DNA of 64,000 bases from Janthinobacterium sp. 64 (GCF_002813325.1 NZ_PHUG01000001.1:1302001-1366000), one strand, 5' to 3'; shown: positions 1 to 8,831, counted from the first letter of the stretch. Notes: generated by a model from the letters alone, not told the origin. Translations and numbers: made by a program.

Positions 1-871
1 CGCGCACCGAGCGCACGTACAGGTTTTCATGCTCGACAGGGATGTCGATGCTGCCGCCGTCGCGCGTCAGGCTGATGCTGCCAACGGGGCGCTGCGTCAT
101 CACGCCGGTGGCGAAGATGGTGCCCTTCGTGCCGATGATTTCCACGCCGGACAGCGAATGCGGCGCGTTGAACGCGTCGTGCACCTGCACCAGGGTGCCG
201 TTGTCGAACTCGATGACGGCCATCAGTCCCTCTTCCAGCCCGGCCACCGTCATGCCGCCGCTGGTGGCGCAGGCGGTGACGTGGCGCGGCTCCGCGTCGA
301 GCAGGAAGCGCAGGGTGTCGACGTCGTGCACGAACATGTCGAGCGTGACGCCACCCGACTCCGGCGCGTCCAGGCGCCAGCCGCGCAGGTGCTGCGGCAG
401 GTTGTTCGCGTGCAGCACGCGGCCATACAGGGGCTGGCCGATCTCGCCCGCGCGTATCAGCTCGCGCACCTTGCCGTGGCTGGCCGCGTTGCGCAGGTGG
501 TGGTTAATCCCCAGCACCACGCCCGCTTCGGCGCAGCCATCGACCATGCGGCGGGCGTCCTCCAGGTTCAGCGCCAGCGGCTTTTCGCACAGCACGTGCT
601 TGCCGGCGCGCGCCGCCTGCAAGGTCTGCGCCATGTGCCACTCGTTGGTGGTGCTGATGTACACGGCGTCCGCGCCCGGATGCGCGAGCGCCGCGTCGAG
701 GTCCGTGTAGCTGGCGGCGATGCCGAATTGTTCGGCAAAGGCGGCGCCGCGCGCGGCGTCCCGGCTGACCACGGCCAGCACTTCGGCATCGCCCTGCTGG
801 CGAATCGCGTCGACCATCCATTCGCGCGCCACGGTGCTGGCGCCGACCAAAATCCATCCGGTTTTCTTCAT
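1..871 (-). CDS. Gfo/Idh/MocA family oxidoreductase (3' end cut by window edge)
   Basis: NAD(P)-dependent sugar or polyol dehydrogenase-type protein. The ATG at 871-869 opens MKKTGWILVGAS, an N-terminal Rossmann nucleotide-binding segment. The family sugar-binding motif CEKPLALN lies near residue 97, followed by the C-terminal alpha/beta domain (HDVDTL, GTKGTIFATG). About 290 codons are visible against the usual 330-360, so the C-terminus lies beyond position 1. It is the last visible gene of the minus-strand operon that starts near 7.57 kb and sits 12 bases after the porin stop. Its substrate cannot be read from sequence. The operon context suggests oxidation or reduction of a gluconate-like sugar acid, but Kgu operons do not normally carry this enzyme, so its role is open. 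Confidence 0.85.
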   Translation of the reverse strand, partial: MKKTGWILVGASTVAREWMVDAIRQQGDAEVLAVVSRDAARGAAFAEQFGIAASYTDLDAALAHPGADAVYISTTNEWHMAQTLQAARAGKHVLCEKPLALNLEDARRMVDGCAEAGVVLGINHHLRNAASHGKVRELIRAGEIGQPLYGRVLHANNLPQHLRGWRLDAPESGGVTLDMFVHDVDTLRFLLDAEPRHVTACATSGGMTVAGLEEGLMAVIEFDNGTLVQVHDAFNAPHSLSGVEIIGTKGTIFATGVMTQRPVGSISLTRDGGSIDIPVEHENLYVRSVR

Positions 872-883
872 TCGATTTTCCCC

Positions 884-1909
884 TTAAAAAGTGTGGCGCA
901 GGCCCAGGTTCCAGGCCTGGTTGCCGCTGCCGTTGTCGGTGGCGTTGCCCACCAGGTAGGCGGCGCCGTTGCGGTTGTCGATGTGCGCGTAAGCCGCGTA
1001 CAAGGTGCTGCGTTTCGACAGCGCGTACGTGTAGCCGATGCCGATCTGGGAAGCGTCGCCGTTGGCGGCACGCCGGTCGTCGCGCCGCACGTACGAGAAC
1101 AGGATGCGGTGCGGGCCCACCGGCACGGTGGCGCCCAGCATCAGGTCCGCGCTGTCGACCGTGGTGGCGGCGCCAGCCGTGCTCTTGCTGACGGCGACGG
1201 CGCCATGCGCCTTGACGACGCCGAAGTCCCAGGTGGCGCCCAGCACCGTGTTGCGCGCCGTCCCCGCCACCAGCGCGGCGGACAGGGTATTGGCGTCCTG
1301 GTGCGCCATGCGCACATACAGCGGCCCGCTGGCATAGGTGGCCGCCGCGCCCGCGTAGCGTTTGGCCGACGCATCGCCCGGTACTTCGCCGAAGCCGTAC
1401 GCCAGTTCGCCGGAAAGGCCGCCGCGCACGGGCGAGCTGTAGGTGACGCTGTTGTCGACCCGGCTGATGTAGCCGGCCGTGAAGACGTTGCTCATCCTGC
1501 CCGCAAACCCCAGGTAAAACGGGTCCAGCGCGCCCAGGCTGCTGTCGATGAAGGTGTACTGGCGGCCCAGCCGCAGCGTGCCCGCAGGGCCGGCGAGGCC
1601 GACGAAGGCCTGGCGTCCGAACAGCAGGCCGCCCTGGGCGGACGCGCCCGTGTCGGCCAGGATGCCCGCATCCATCGTAAAGATTGCCGTCATGCCGCCG
1701 CCCAGGTCTTCGCTGCCCTTGAAACCGAGCCGCGAGCCGTTGGCGATGCCGCTCGTCACCTTGAGCACCCTGCCCCCTAGGCCGCCGCTCTCGGATACCA
1801 CGCCCATATCCGCGATGCCGTACATGGTCACGTTCGACTGCGCGCTACACAGGCCGCCGCAAGCGCCTGCGCCGATGATGATGATTGCCCTTGCTACCTT
1901 GTTCTTCAT
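884..1909 (-). CDS. Gram-negative general porin (OmpC-like, betaproteobacterial type)
   Basis: Outer-membrane trimeric beta-barrel porin of 341 aa. The ATG at 1909 gives a signal peptide (MKNKVARAIIIIGAGACGG, cleavage probably after CSAQS), then the typical porin opening SNVTMYGIADMGVV. Also visible are the GSRLGFKGSEDLGGG strand pair, the LGRQY motif and the terminal NLGLRHTF, which ends in Phe as required for BamA recognition. The length matches this porin family. It lies inside the sugar-acid operon, between the KguD-like reductase and the Gfo/Idh protein, so it probably provides outer-membrane entry for the operon's substrate. That role is inferred from position. A signal with a Cys near the cleavage site could be mistaken for a lipobox, but the barrel and terminal Phe make a porin far more likely. 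Confidence 0.9.
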   Translation of the reverse strand: MKNKVARAIIIIGAGACGGLCSAQSNVTMYGIADMGVVSESGGLGGRVLKVTSGIANGSRLGFKGSEDLGGGMTAIFTMDAGILADTGASAQGGLLFGRQAFVGLAGPAGTLRLGRQYTFIDSSLGALDPFYLGFAGRMSNVFTAGYISRVDNSVTYSSPVRGGLSGELAYGFGEVPGDASAKRYAGAAATYASGPLYVRMAHQDANTLSAALVAGTARNTVLGATWDFGVVKAHGAVAVSKSTAGAATTVDSADLMLGATVPVGPHRILFSYVRRDDRRAANGDASQIGIGYTYALSKRSTLYAAYAHIDNRNGAAYLVGNATDNGSGNQAWNLGLRHTF

Positions 1910-1944
1910 GTCTTGCCCTGTCTGTCTTTTTATGGATACTGTTC

Positions 1945-2904
1945 TTAGCCGACCAGGTAGCGCGGACGCTCGCCGCGCAAGCCAGCCAGCAGGTTGTCCA
2001 CCGCCTGCTGCGCCATGGCGTAGCGCGTTTCGTGCGTGGCCGAGCCGATGTGCGGCAACGCCACCACATTGGCCATGCCGGGCAGCGGATTGTCCCGCGC
2101 CAGCGGTTCGTGCTCGAACACGTCGAGACCGGCGCCGTGGATGGCACCCTGCTGCAGCGCCTCGATCAGCGCCGCCTCGTCGACGATGCGCCCGCGCGAA
2201 CCGTTGATGAAGATGGCGCCGGGGCGCATCAGCGCGAACTCGCGCCGGCCCATCATGCGTTCCGTCTGCGCCGTCAGCGGCAGCACCACGCAGACGAAGT
2301 CGGAGCCGGCCAGCAAGTCGTCGAGCGCCACCTGGCGCGCGCCCAGCGCCGCCTCCACCTCGGGCACCGCTTCGCCATTCACGTACAGCACCTGCATGCC
2401 GAAACCGAGCGCGGCGCGGCGGGCCACGGCGCGGCCGATGCGGCCCATGCCCAACATGCCGATGGTCTTGCCGTGCACGTTGACGCCGTACTGGCTTTCG
2501 CCCACGCTGCGCGTCCAGCGCCCCGCCTTGACGAATTCGGCCAGTTCGACGACCCTGCGCGCACTGGCGAGTATCAGTGCGAAGATCGTGTCGGCCGTCG
2601 TTTCCGTCAGCACGTCCGGCGTATTGGCCAGCAAGATGCCCCGTTCGCGCAGGTAATCGACGTCGAACTGGTCGACGCCCACGGAAATAGTGGAAATGAT
2701 GCGCAGGTCGACGGCCGGCTCCAGCAATTCGCGGTCCAGGCGCACGCTGGCGCCCAGCAAGCCGTGCGCGCCGCGGATGGCGTCGGCGAACGCGGCGCGG
2801 TTGCCCGCATCGATGGCCTCGAAGTACGTCACCTCGCATTCGGCGCGCAAGCGCGCCAGCAGCGGTTCGGCCAGCTTTTTATAGACAAGCACATGTTTTT
2901 TCAC
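1945..2904 (-). CDS. kguD: 2-hydroxyacid dehydrogenase, KguD/GhrB(TkrA)-like 2-ketogluconate (6-phosphate) reductase
   Basis: NAD(P)H-dependent D-2-hydroxyacid dehydrogenase of 319 aa. The start is GTG at 2904, chosen because an AGGAGA site lies about 6 bases upstream and the family N-terminus (KKHVLVYKKL) begins there; the frame stays open further upstream without family resemblance. Visible features are STISVGVDQFDVDYL, the cofactor loop GMLGMGRIGRAVARR, and catalytic Arg (NGSRGRIVDE), Glu (VFEHEPLA) and His (PHIGSATHETR). The protein strongly resembles E. coli GhrB/TkrA, which reduces 2-ketogluconate, glyoxylate and hydroxypyruvate. With the adjacent PfkB kinase, TIM-barrel protein and PtxS-like regulator it fits KguD, which reduces 2-keto-6-phosphogluconate to 6-phosphogluconate. 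The exact substrate is inferred. Confidence 0.82.
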   Translation of the reverse strand: MKKHVLVYKKLAEPLLARLRAECEVTYFEAIDAGNRAAFADAIRGAHGLLGASVRLDRELLEPAVDLRIISTISVGVDQFDVDYLRERGILLANTPDVLTETTADTIFALILASARRVVELAEFVKAGRWTRSVGESQYGVNVHGKTIGMLGMGRIGRAVARRAALGFGMQVLYVNGEAVPEVEAALGARQVALDDLLAGSDFVCVVLPLTAQTERMMGRREFALMRPGAIFINGSRGRIVDEAALIEALQQGAIHGAGLDVFEHEPLARDNPLPGMANVVALPHIGSATHETRYAMAQQAVDNLLAGLRGERPRYLVG

Positions 2905-2924
2905 GGGTTTTTCTCCTGTTCGGT

Positions 2925-3872
2925 TCAAGATGGGACCAGCGCGTCGAGCTGGGCGCGGGTGGGCAAGCCTTCCATGTCGCCGGCCACCTGGATGGCGAAG
3001 GCGCCGACCCGGTTGCCGCGCCCTACCGCCTGCGCCAGCGGCAAGCCTTCCAGCAAGGCGCTGACCAGGCCGGCCGCAAAGCCGTCGCCGGCGCCCACCG
3101 TGTCGACCACGTTGGCCACGCGCTCGCCCGCCACCATGCCGCTGTCGCCCTCGGCCGTGCGGTAATAGGCGCCCTCGGCCCCCAGCTTGACGACCACCAG
3201 GCGCGCGCCCTGCTGCAGATAAAAGCCGGCGACGTCGTGCGGCAAGTCGTGGCCGGTGAGGATTTTTCCTTCCCCCAGGCCGGGCAGCACCCAGTCCGCC
3301 TTGGCGGCGAGGCGGTTGATCTGCTCGACCATGACGGCTTGCGACGGCCACAGCGAGGGCCGCAGGTTCGGATCGAACGACACGCTGCGGCCGTTGGCGC
3401 GCATGAAATCGAGCGCCTGGCCGGCAAACGCCAGGCTGGTCTCGGACAGCGCCGCGGCCACGCCCGTGGCGTGCAAATGGCGCGCGGACAGGAAATAGGC
3501 GGGGTCGAAGTGCTCGGGCGCCAGCCGGCTGGCGGCAGAACCCTTGCGGAAGTATTCGACCAGCGGATCGGCGCCGTTCTCGGCCTTTTCCTTGAGCAGG
3601 AAGCCGCTGGACTGGCCGGCGACGGCGACGACCCGGCTGCAATCGACGCCCTCGGCCTGCACGCTGGCGCGGATGAAGCGGCCAAACGAGTCGTCGCCCA
3701 CGCGGCTCAGCCAGCCGACTTTCAAGCCCAGGCGCGCCAGGCCGATGGCGACATTCGTCTCGGCGCCGGCCAGGCGGCGCGTAAAGTGCGCCACGGCGGC
3801 CAGGTCGCCCGTTTGCTCGGCAACGAACATCGCCATCGCCTCGCCATAGGTAACGACGTCGAGTTTCATCAT
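2925..3872 (-). CDS. kguK: PfkB-family sugar-acid kinase, KguK-like (2-ketogluconate kinase)
   Basis: Ribokinase/PfkB-family kinase of 315 aa phosphorylating a keto-sugar acid. Visible are an N-terminal TYGEAMAMFV opening, the GGAET-like segment LAGAETNVAIGLARLG, the FDPNLRPSLW motif seen in 2-keto-3-deoxygluconate and 2-ketogluconate kinases, and the C-terminal anion-hole and catalytic-base motif DTVGAGDGFAAGL. The gene overlaps the upstream KguE-like gene by 4 bases, which indicates translational coupling. KdgK (KDG kinase) is the close alternative. The 2-ketogluconate call rests on the kguE-kguK-kguD order and the PtxS-type operators, not on the kinase sequence alone. Two adjacent start codons (MM) make the start uncertain by one residue. 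Confidence 0.82.
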   Translation of the reverse strand: MMKLDVVTYGEAMAMFVAEQTGDLAAVAHFTRRLAGAETNVAIGLARLGLKVGWLSRVGDDSFGRFIRASVQAEGVDCSRVVAVAGQSSGFLLKEKAENGADPLVEYFRKGSAASRLAPEHFDPAYFLSARHLHATGVAAALSETSLAFAGQALDFMRANGRSVSFDPNLRPSLWPSQAVMVEQINRLAAKADWVLPGLGEGKILTGHDLPHDVAGFYLQQGARLVVVKLGAEGAYYRTAEGDSGMVAGERVANVVDTVGAGDGFAAGLVSALLEGLPLAQAVGRGNRVGAFAIQVAGDMEGLPTRAQLDALVPS

Positions 3873-4615
3873 GCGGCCTCCAGGATTTGAATGTAGCGGG
3901 TCGTTTCAGCCACCAGGTCGGCGCCCTCGAGCGGGAATTCGATGGCCCGCTGCACACCGGGCGCAAAGTGCGCGAAGACGGCGCGCCAGGCGGGATCGGC
4001 TTCAGAGACGGCGCAGGCGGACAGCCGGCCCCCGTCATCAAGAACGGCCTTGCAATGCACATAGCGCACGTACGGCGCCAGCAGGCGCGCCGCCTGCTGC
4101 GCATCCTCGCCCACCCAGCGCCAGTTGCCGATGTCGAAGGTCAGCCCCACCGGCAGATCAAGTTCGCGCGCCGCCGCCAGGAAGCGCGCCATGGGCGCCA
4201 GTTTGCCGCCGTGGGCCGTCTGATCGTTTTCCACCAGCAGCGCCACGGGTGCGGCCTCCAGCTGCGCCTTCAAGGCCGGCAAGTCCGGCGCGGCCGGGTA
4301 ATGGCCCAGCGACACCTTCAGGTAGCGCGCCCCCAGGCGCGCCGCCTCGTCCAGCATCTGCTGCAGCAGTGCGTGCCGCAGCAATCCGTCCGCGCCCCAC
4401 AATTCGATGGGCGTGGAATACACCGAGTACAGGCCGCGCGCAGCCACGGCCGCGCCCATGCGCGCCAGGTCAGGCACGTCGGAAGTAAACAGTTCGCGGC
4501 GGATCTCGATTCCGGCACCGCCCGCATCGGCCACCACGTCGATGAAATGGCTTTGCCCCAGCTGCCTGACCCTGCTTGCGCCGTAGGCCGACGCCGCCAC
4601 CAGGACGGGGCTCAC
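3869..4615 (-). CDS. kguE: Xylose-isomerase-like TIM-barrel sugar epimerase/isomerase, KguE-like
   Basis: Sugar phosphate isomerase/epimerase-type TIM barrel of 248 aa. The start is GTG at 4615, overlapping the TGA of the upstream ATPase gene (GTGA), which suits translational coupling. Visible segments are GGAGIEIRRELF near residue 40, LKVSLGHYP, the metal-ligand-like LLVENDQT and LTFDIGNWRW, YVHCKAVL, and a C-terminal AIEFPLEG. These carry the Glu/Asp/His ligands typical of the AP endonuclease 2/xylose isomerase-like superfamily. KguE of Pseudomonas is the first gene of the 2-ketogluconate operon and belongs to this fold. Its biochemical role there is poorly defined, and it is not defined here either. 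Confidence 0.8.
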   Translation of the reverse strand: MSPVLVAASAYGASRVRQLGQSHFIDVVADAGGAGIEIRRELFTSDVPDLARMGAAVAARGLYSVYSTPIELWGADGLLRHALLQQMLDEAARLGARYLKVSLGHYPAAPDLPALKAQLEAAPVALLVENDQTAHGGKLAPMARFLAAARELDLPVGLTFDIGNWRWVGEDAQQAARLLAPYVRYVHCKAVLDDGGRLSACAVSEADPAWRAVFAHFAPGVQRAIEFPLEGADLVAETTRYIQILEAA

Positions 4616-5346
4616 TTGATCGCTCCCGCGCCGACGAACTGGCGCGCTTCGGGCGTTTGCGGGTTGCTGAAAAACGCTTCCGACGGCCCGCTCTCCCACA
4701 CCAATCCCTGGTGCATGAAGACGGTGACGTCGGCCATGCGCCGCGCGAACTCCATCTCGTGCGTCACCAGCAGCATGGTCATGCCCGCCTGCGCCAGCTC
4801 CTCCATCACCTTCAGCACTTCCTGCGTCAGTTCCGGGTCGAGCGCCGACGTCACTTCGTCGAACAGCATCACCTGCGGTTCCATCGCCAGCGAACGGGCG
4901 ATCGCCACGCGCTGCTGCTGGCCGCCCGACAGCTGCTCGGGATAGGCTTCGCGCTTGTGCTCCAGGCCCACCTGCTTGAGCACGCGCAGCGCCGTGGCGC
5001 GGCCCTGGGCATCGGGCACCTTCTTGACGATGCGCGGCGCCAGCATGACGTTTTCTTCCACGGTCAGGTGGGGGAACAGGTTGTAGCTCTGGAAGACCAT
5101 GCCGACGTCCTTGCGCAAGTCGAGCAGGCGTTCCTGGCGCGCCGTCAGCGTATGGCCGGCCACGACGATGCTGCCGCTGTCGATGGTTTCCAGGCCGTTG
5201 ATACAGCGCAGCATGGTGCTTTTCCCCGAGCCGCTGCGGCCGATCACGGCGATCACCTGGCCCCGCTCGACGGCGAACGAGACGCCCTTGAGCACGTGAT
5301 TGGCGCCGAAGCTCTTGCTGATATTGTCGATTTCAACGATGGGCAT
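4612..5346 (-). CDS. Polar-amino-acid-type ABC transporter ATP-binding protein
   Basis: Cytoplasmic ATPase of an importer, 244 aa, of the GlnQ/HisP type. Walker A is GRSGSGKST near residue 37, the Q-loop is VFQSYNLFPH, the signature LSGGQQQRVAIARSLA, Walker B VMLFDEVTSALDPE, and the switch His lies in LLVTHEMEF. The gene overlaps the preceding permease gene by 14 bases and is followed directly by the KguE-like gene, so all are read from one transcript. By sequence alone it would be annotated as an amino-acid importer. The surrounding sugar-acid genes and PtxS-like operators suggest the real substrate is a keto-sugar acid. Confidence 0.93.
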   Translation of the reverse strand: MPIVEIDNISKSFGANHVLKGVSFAVERGQVIAVIGRSGSGKSTMLRCINGLETIDSGSIVVAGHTLTARQERLLDLRKDVGMVFQSYNLFPHLTVEENVMLAPRIVKKVPDAQGRATALRVLKQVGLEHKREAYPEQLSGGQQQRVAIARSLAMEPQVMLFDEVTSALDPELTQEVLKVMEELAQAGMTMLLVTHEMEFARRMADVTVFMHQGLVWESGPSEAFFSNPQTPEARQFVGAGAIK

Positions 5347-5983
5347 GGAATTTCCTTTCCAGTGAATGGCTGTAGCGCGACAGCGGATAGCACAGCGCGA
5401 AGTAGATCAGGGCGACGATGGGGAAGACGATGAAAGGCAGGAAGGTCGCATTGCTGACCAGTTGCCCTGCGCGCGTCAGTTCCACCACGCCGATGATCGA
5501 GGTGATCGACGTGTTCTTGATGATCTGCACCATGAAGCCCACCGTCGGCGGCAGCGAATGGCGCAGCGCCTGCGGCAGGATGACGTAGCGCAGCTGCTGG
5601 TAGCGGTTCAGCGCCAGCGCGGCCGATGCTTCCCACTGCTGCCGCTGCACGCCTTCGATGCAGCCGCGCCAGATCTCGCCCAGGTAGGCGCTGGCAAAGA
5701 TCGTCATCGCCGCGCCGGCCGCGATGAGCGGCGACAGCTTGTAGCCGAACAGCGCCAACCCGTAATAGGTCAGGAACAGCACGATCAGCACGGGCGTGCC
5801 CTGGACCAGCTGGATGTACAGGGCGCTGATGAAACGCAGGAACGGACTGCGCGCCGTGCGCAGCAGCGCCACCGCGAAGCCGGCGATGCCGCCCGTGACG
5901 AAGACGATCAGCGACAGGCCGATGGTCCAGCGCGTGGCCTCGAGCAGAAATTGCAGGTTATCCCAGGAAAAATCACTGATCAT
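5333..5983 (-). CDS. ABC transporter permease, His/Glu/Gln type (second permease)
   Basis: Inner-membrane permease of 216 aa in the HisM/GlnP family with about five hydrophobic segments. The EAA loop that contacts the ATPase is readable as GCIEGVQRQQWEASAALAL followed by LPQALRHSLPP. It starts one base after the stop of the first permease and overlaps the ATPase gene, so it forms a heterodimeric channel with its neighbour. The pairing of two permeases with one ATPase and one binding protein is standard for the polar amino acid class. Confidence 0.92.
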   Translation of the reverse strand: MISDFSWDNLQFLLEATRWTIGLSLIVFVTGGIAGFAVALLRTARSPFLRFISALYIQLVQGTPVLIVLFLTYYGLALFGYKLSPLIAAGAAMTIFASAYLGEIWRGCIEGVQRQQWEASAALALNRYQQLRYVILPQALRHSLPPTVGFMVQIIKNTSITSIIGVVELTRAGQLVSNATFLPFIVFPIVALIYFALCYPLSRYSHSLERKFHAHR

Positions 5984-5984
5984 G

Positions 5985-6677
5985 TCATGCTCCCATGCGC
6001 ACCGCGCCCAGACGGCGGCGGCGTTTGAAGACGATCTGGCCCAGCACCCAGAAGCTGAAGCGGAACAGCAGGGCCAGCAGGATGTACAGCACCATCACGA
6101 CGATGTAGATCTCGAAGCTGCGGAAGGTTTCCGAGTCGAGCAGGTGGGCGGCGGCGGTCAGCTCTTCGGCAGAAATGGCCGACACGACGCTTGAGGCCAG
6201 CATCATCAAGGTGAACTGGCTGGCCAGCGCCGGATACACTTTTTCCAGCGCCGGCAGCAGCACCACGTGGCGCATCACCTGCCAGCGCGTCATGCCCAGG
6301 GCTTGGGCCGCTTCCAGCTGCGACGGATGCACGGCGCCGATGCCGGCCCGCACGATCTCGGCCGCATAAGCGCCGAGGTTGACCGTCATGGCGACGAGCG
6401 CGGCGCCGTTCGCGTCCAGCTGCAAGCCCAGCGACGGCAAGCCGAAGTAGATGATGAACAGCTGCACCAGGAACGGCGTGCTGCGGATGATCTCGACATA
6501 GGCGCGCACCACGGCGCGGGCATAGGCGGGACCGTTCTTCAGGATGACGGCGGCGCACACGCCCACCGCCAGCCCCAGCACCATCGCCAAGGCGCTCAGG
6601 CGTATCGTCAATGCCGCGCCCCACAGCAGGCGGTCCAGCGATTGCATGACGAGTTCAAAATGAAATTCATACGGCAT
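5985..6677 (-). CDS. ABC transporter permease, His/Glu/Gln type (first permease)
   Basis: Inner-membrane permease of 230 aa. The ATG at 6677 is chosen over an upstream in-frame start because a strong AAGGAG lies 7 bases before it. The polar-amino-acid permease pattern is visible: LRLSALAMVLGLAVGV in the first membrane segment, IIRSTPFLVQLFIIYFGLP, and the EAA loop (AGIGAVHPSQLEAAQALGMT, then VVLLPALEKVYPAL). It forms the channel with the adjacent permease. The gap of about 90 bases to the binding-protein gene is the largest in the operon and could hold a processing site that lets the binding protein be made in excess, but I see no strong hairpin there. Confidence 0.92.
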   Translation of the reverse strand: MPYEFHFELVMQSLDRLLWGAALTIRLSALAMVLGLAVGVCAAVILKNGPAYARAVVRAYVEIIRSTPFLVQLFIIYFGLPSLGLQLDANGAALVAMTVNLGAYAAEIVRAGIGAVHPSQLEAAQALGMTRWQVMRHVVLLPALEKVYPALASQFTLMMLASSVVSAISAEELTAAAHLLDSETFRSFEIYIVVMVLYILLALLFRFSFWVLGQIVFKRRRRLGAVRMGA

Positions 6678-6767
6678 ACTCAACTCCTTGTCTGCGTGCG
6701 CATCCCCGGCGGCGCCACCATGGCGGCGCGCCGTGCGGACGGGCACTTTCCTATGCGGCTGGCGGTA

Positions 6768-7574
6768 TCAAAAGGTCGGCAGCGCCGGCAGCGGCGCGCC
6801 GCTCCACTTGCGCGCGATGGCGTCGAGTTCGCCGTTCAGCTTGACGTAATAGATGAAGTTGTTGAGCCACTGGTGCAGCTCGAAATCGCCGCGGCGCACG
6901 GCCATCGAGTTCGGTTGCAGCGAGTAGGCGAAGCGGACCTCGATCTTGCCGGCGCCGCGCGTCTTGATGATGTCGAGCGCCATCGTGCTGGGAATCGAGA
7001 CTGCATCGACCTGCTTGCTGAGCAAAGCCTGGGTGACGGTGGCGTCATCCTCGAAACGCACGATGGCCGTGCCAGCCGGTGCCATGCGGCTCAGCGCCGT
7101 GTCATTGGTGGTGCCGCGCGTCATGCCCACCTTCTTCCCCTTCAAGTCGGCCAGGGCCTTGAATTTGCCGCCGACGGGCGCGACGATGGCCAGCTCGAAC
7201 GCGCTGTAGGGCATGGTGAACATCAGAGTCTTGGCCCGTTCCGGCGTGGGCGCCAGGGTCGCCACGAGGAAGTCGACCTTGCCCGATTCCAGCGACGGCA
7301 CGCGCGACGGCGCCGTCAGGGGCACGACTTCCACGGGCAGGTTCAGGTATTTGCCGATCAGGTTGGCCACGTCGACGTCATAGCCGACGGGCGCGCCCTT
7401 GGCGTCGATGCTGCCGAACGGCGGCGTGCCGCTGACGACGCCGATGGTCAGCTTGCCCTTCTTGATCAAGTCGCCAAGCGTCTGGGCGCCGGCGTCGGCC
7501 GCCGCGCCGAGGGCGCACGTTGCTGCCAGTGCGCAGGCCACGAATTTCGCGTAAAACAGTGTCGTCATCTTCAT
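6768..7574 (-). CDS. ABC transporter periplasmic substrate-binding protein (SBP family 3)
   Basis: Periplasmic binding protein of 268 aa that delivers substrate to the permeases. The ATG at 7574 has an AGGAG upstream and begins a clear signal peptide (MKMTTLFYAKFVACALAATC, cleavage near DAGAQT). Family-3 features are KKGKLTIGVVSGTPPFGS, the GYDVDVANLIGKYL segment, LKGKKVGMTRGTTNDT and a C-terminal LNGELDAIARKWSG. Family-3 proteins usually bind amino acids, using an Arg and an Asp for the amino-acid head group. Here it is the first gene after an ACCGGT-core operator and leads an operon of sugar-acid enzymes, so the ligand may be 2-ketogluconate or a relative. Confidence 0.9.
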   Translation of the reverse strand: MKMTTLFYAKFVACALAATCALGAAADAGAQTLGDLIKKGKLTIGVVSGTPPFGSIDAKGAPVGYDVDVANLIGKYLNLPVEVVPLTAPSRVPSLESGKVDFLVATLAPTPERAKTLMFTMPYSAFELAIVAPVGGKFKALADLKGKKVGMTRGTTNDTALSRMAPAGTAIVRFEDDATVTQALLSKQVDAVSIPSTMALDIIKTRGAGKIEVRFAYSLQPNSMAVRRGDFELHQWLNNFIYYVKLNGELDAIARKWSGAPLPALPTF

Positions 7575-7729
7575 GCTCAGTCTCCTGTGATCCCGGTACC
7601 GGCCTCGTCGAGGCACTTCCGGGAATATTGTCAAATGGACGATTTATTTCGTCTCTTGCCCTTTTCCACCTTTACTACGCTTGACTACGCTTGACTACCC
7701 ACGCCCCTTTCCAGTGTGAATACAATCTA

Positions 7730-7743
7730 TGAAACCGGTTCCA
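7730..7743. promoter_or_regulatory. PtxS-type operator upstream of the kgu-like operon
   Basis: TGAAACCGGTTCCA is an inverted repeat centred on ACCGGT, 156 bases upstream of the binding-protein start and 38 bases after the end of the regulator gene (minus strand order). It closely matches the TGAAACCGGTTTCA operator known for PtxS in Pseudomonas. A second copy precedes the regulator gene. Repression by the LacI-family protein encoded at 7782-8831 is the natural reading. Confidence 0.75.
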
Positions 7744-7781
7744 TAACCTTTCCAAAAAAAAGGGCAAGGCCCTCTTCCCCG

Positions 7782-8831
7782 TCAGTCGCCGCCGCGGGTG
7801 GAGTTGCGCACAATCAGCTTGCCAGGCAACAGCACTTCGCGCGGCGGGCATTGCTCGCCCTGCAGGCGCGACAGCATGCACGTCATCGCCGAAAAGCCGA
7901 TTTCATAGGTCTGCTGCTCTATCGTGCTCAGGCCCGCCAGCGGCGACCACGGCAATTCGTCAAAACCCAGCAAGCCCACGTCCTGCGGCATGCGCAAGGC
8001 GAGGCGCTGCAGCATCAGCGCCAGTTCCAGCGCCACCATGCCGTTCGAGGCCAGCAGCGCCACGCGGCGGCCGCGCCACTGCGCCAGGCACTGCCGCACC
8101 TGCGCGTCGATGGAAGGCCGGTCGTCCAGGTCCACCGCCAGCACTGCACCCACGCAAGCCGGATGCTCGGCCATCACGGCCTGGAAACCCTCGGCGCGCA
8201 TCAGGCGCGAGCTGACGCCCGTCAAGGGCGGCGCGACGAAGGCGATGGCGTCGAACCCCTGCTCGATCAGATGCGCCGTGGCCAGCCGGCCCGCCTGCAC
8301 ATTGTCCAGCCCCACCAGGTCGAAATCGGCGCCCTCGATGCGGCGGTCGACGAGCACGATGGGCATGTCCGCCTGCTGCAAATCGGACGATTCAATATTG
8401 CGCCCTTGCGTGTTGACGATCAGCCCTTCCACGCTGTACGAGCGCAGCGCGGCCAGCGACTGGCGTTCGCGCTGTTCGTCATTGCCGGTATTACACAGAA
8501 TCAAGGTATAGCCATGTTGCTGGCAAGCCGCTTCCACGCCTTGCAGCACGGCCACCGTGTAAGGGTTCAGCATATCGGCCACGACCATGCCGATCAGGCG
8601 CGTGCGGCCCCGCTTGAGGCCGCGCGCCATCTGGTTCGGCTGGTAGCCGAGGCGCGCGATGGTGCTGGTGATCTGCTGGCGGATGTTCTCGGACAAAGCG
8701 TCGAGCTCGCCGCCGAGAAAGCGCGACACGCTGGTCTTCGACACGCCCGCCTCGCGCGCCACCTGGGCGATGGTCACGGGCCGGGCCGGCTCGCCGGAGA
8801 GGTTTTTTTTGCTGCCGCGTACTGAATCCAA
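7782..8831 (-). CDS. ptxS: LacI-family transcriptional regulator, PtxS-like
   Basis: Cytoplasmic repressor of 349 aa. The N-terminal HTH is VTIAQVAREAGVSKTSVSRF (residues about 19-38), followed by the hinge region LGYQPNQMARGLKRGRT and a periplasmic-binding-like effector domain (LIGMVVADMLNPY, LVGLDNVQAG, DVGLLGFDELPWSPL, STIEQQTYEIG). The hinge and following segment closely resemble Pseudomonas PtxS, the 2-ketogluconate-responsive repressor. The start is TTG at 8831 with GGAG about 7 bases upstream; no better start exists in frame. It precedes and probably controls the kgu-like operon and itself, because operators lie on both sides of the gene. KdgR-type regulators of the same family are the alternative. 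Confidence 0.85.
   Translation of the reverse strand: MDSVRGSKKNLSGEPARPVTIAQVAREAGVSKTSVSRFLGGELDALSENIRQQITSTIARLGYQPNQMARGLKRGRTRLIGMVVADMLNPYTVAVLQGVEAACQQHGYTLILCNTGNDEQRERQSLAALRSYSVEGLIVNTQGRNIESSDLQQADMPIVLVDRRIEGADFDLVGLDNVQAGRLATAHLIEQGFDAIAFVAPPLTGVSSRLMRAEGFQAVMAEHPACVGAVLAVDLDDRPSIDAQVRQCLAQWRGRRVALLASNGMVALELALMLQRLALRMPQDVGLLGFDELPWSPLAGLSTIEQQTYEIGFSAMTCMLSRLQGEQCPPREVLLPGKLIVRNSTRGGD

Noticed and set aside
29..1780. Long plus-strand open frame opposite the porin and the Gfo/Idh gene.
   Set aside because: Low-complexity Arg/Ala/His-rich product with no family resemblance. The minus strand carries two clear genes here. High GC creates open antisense frames.
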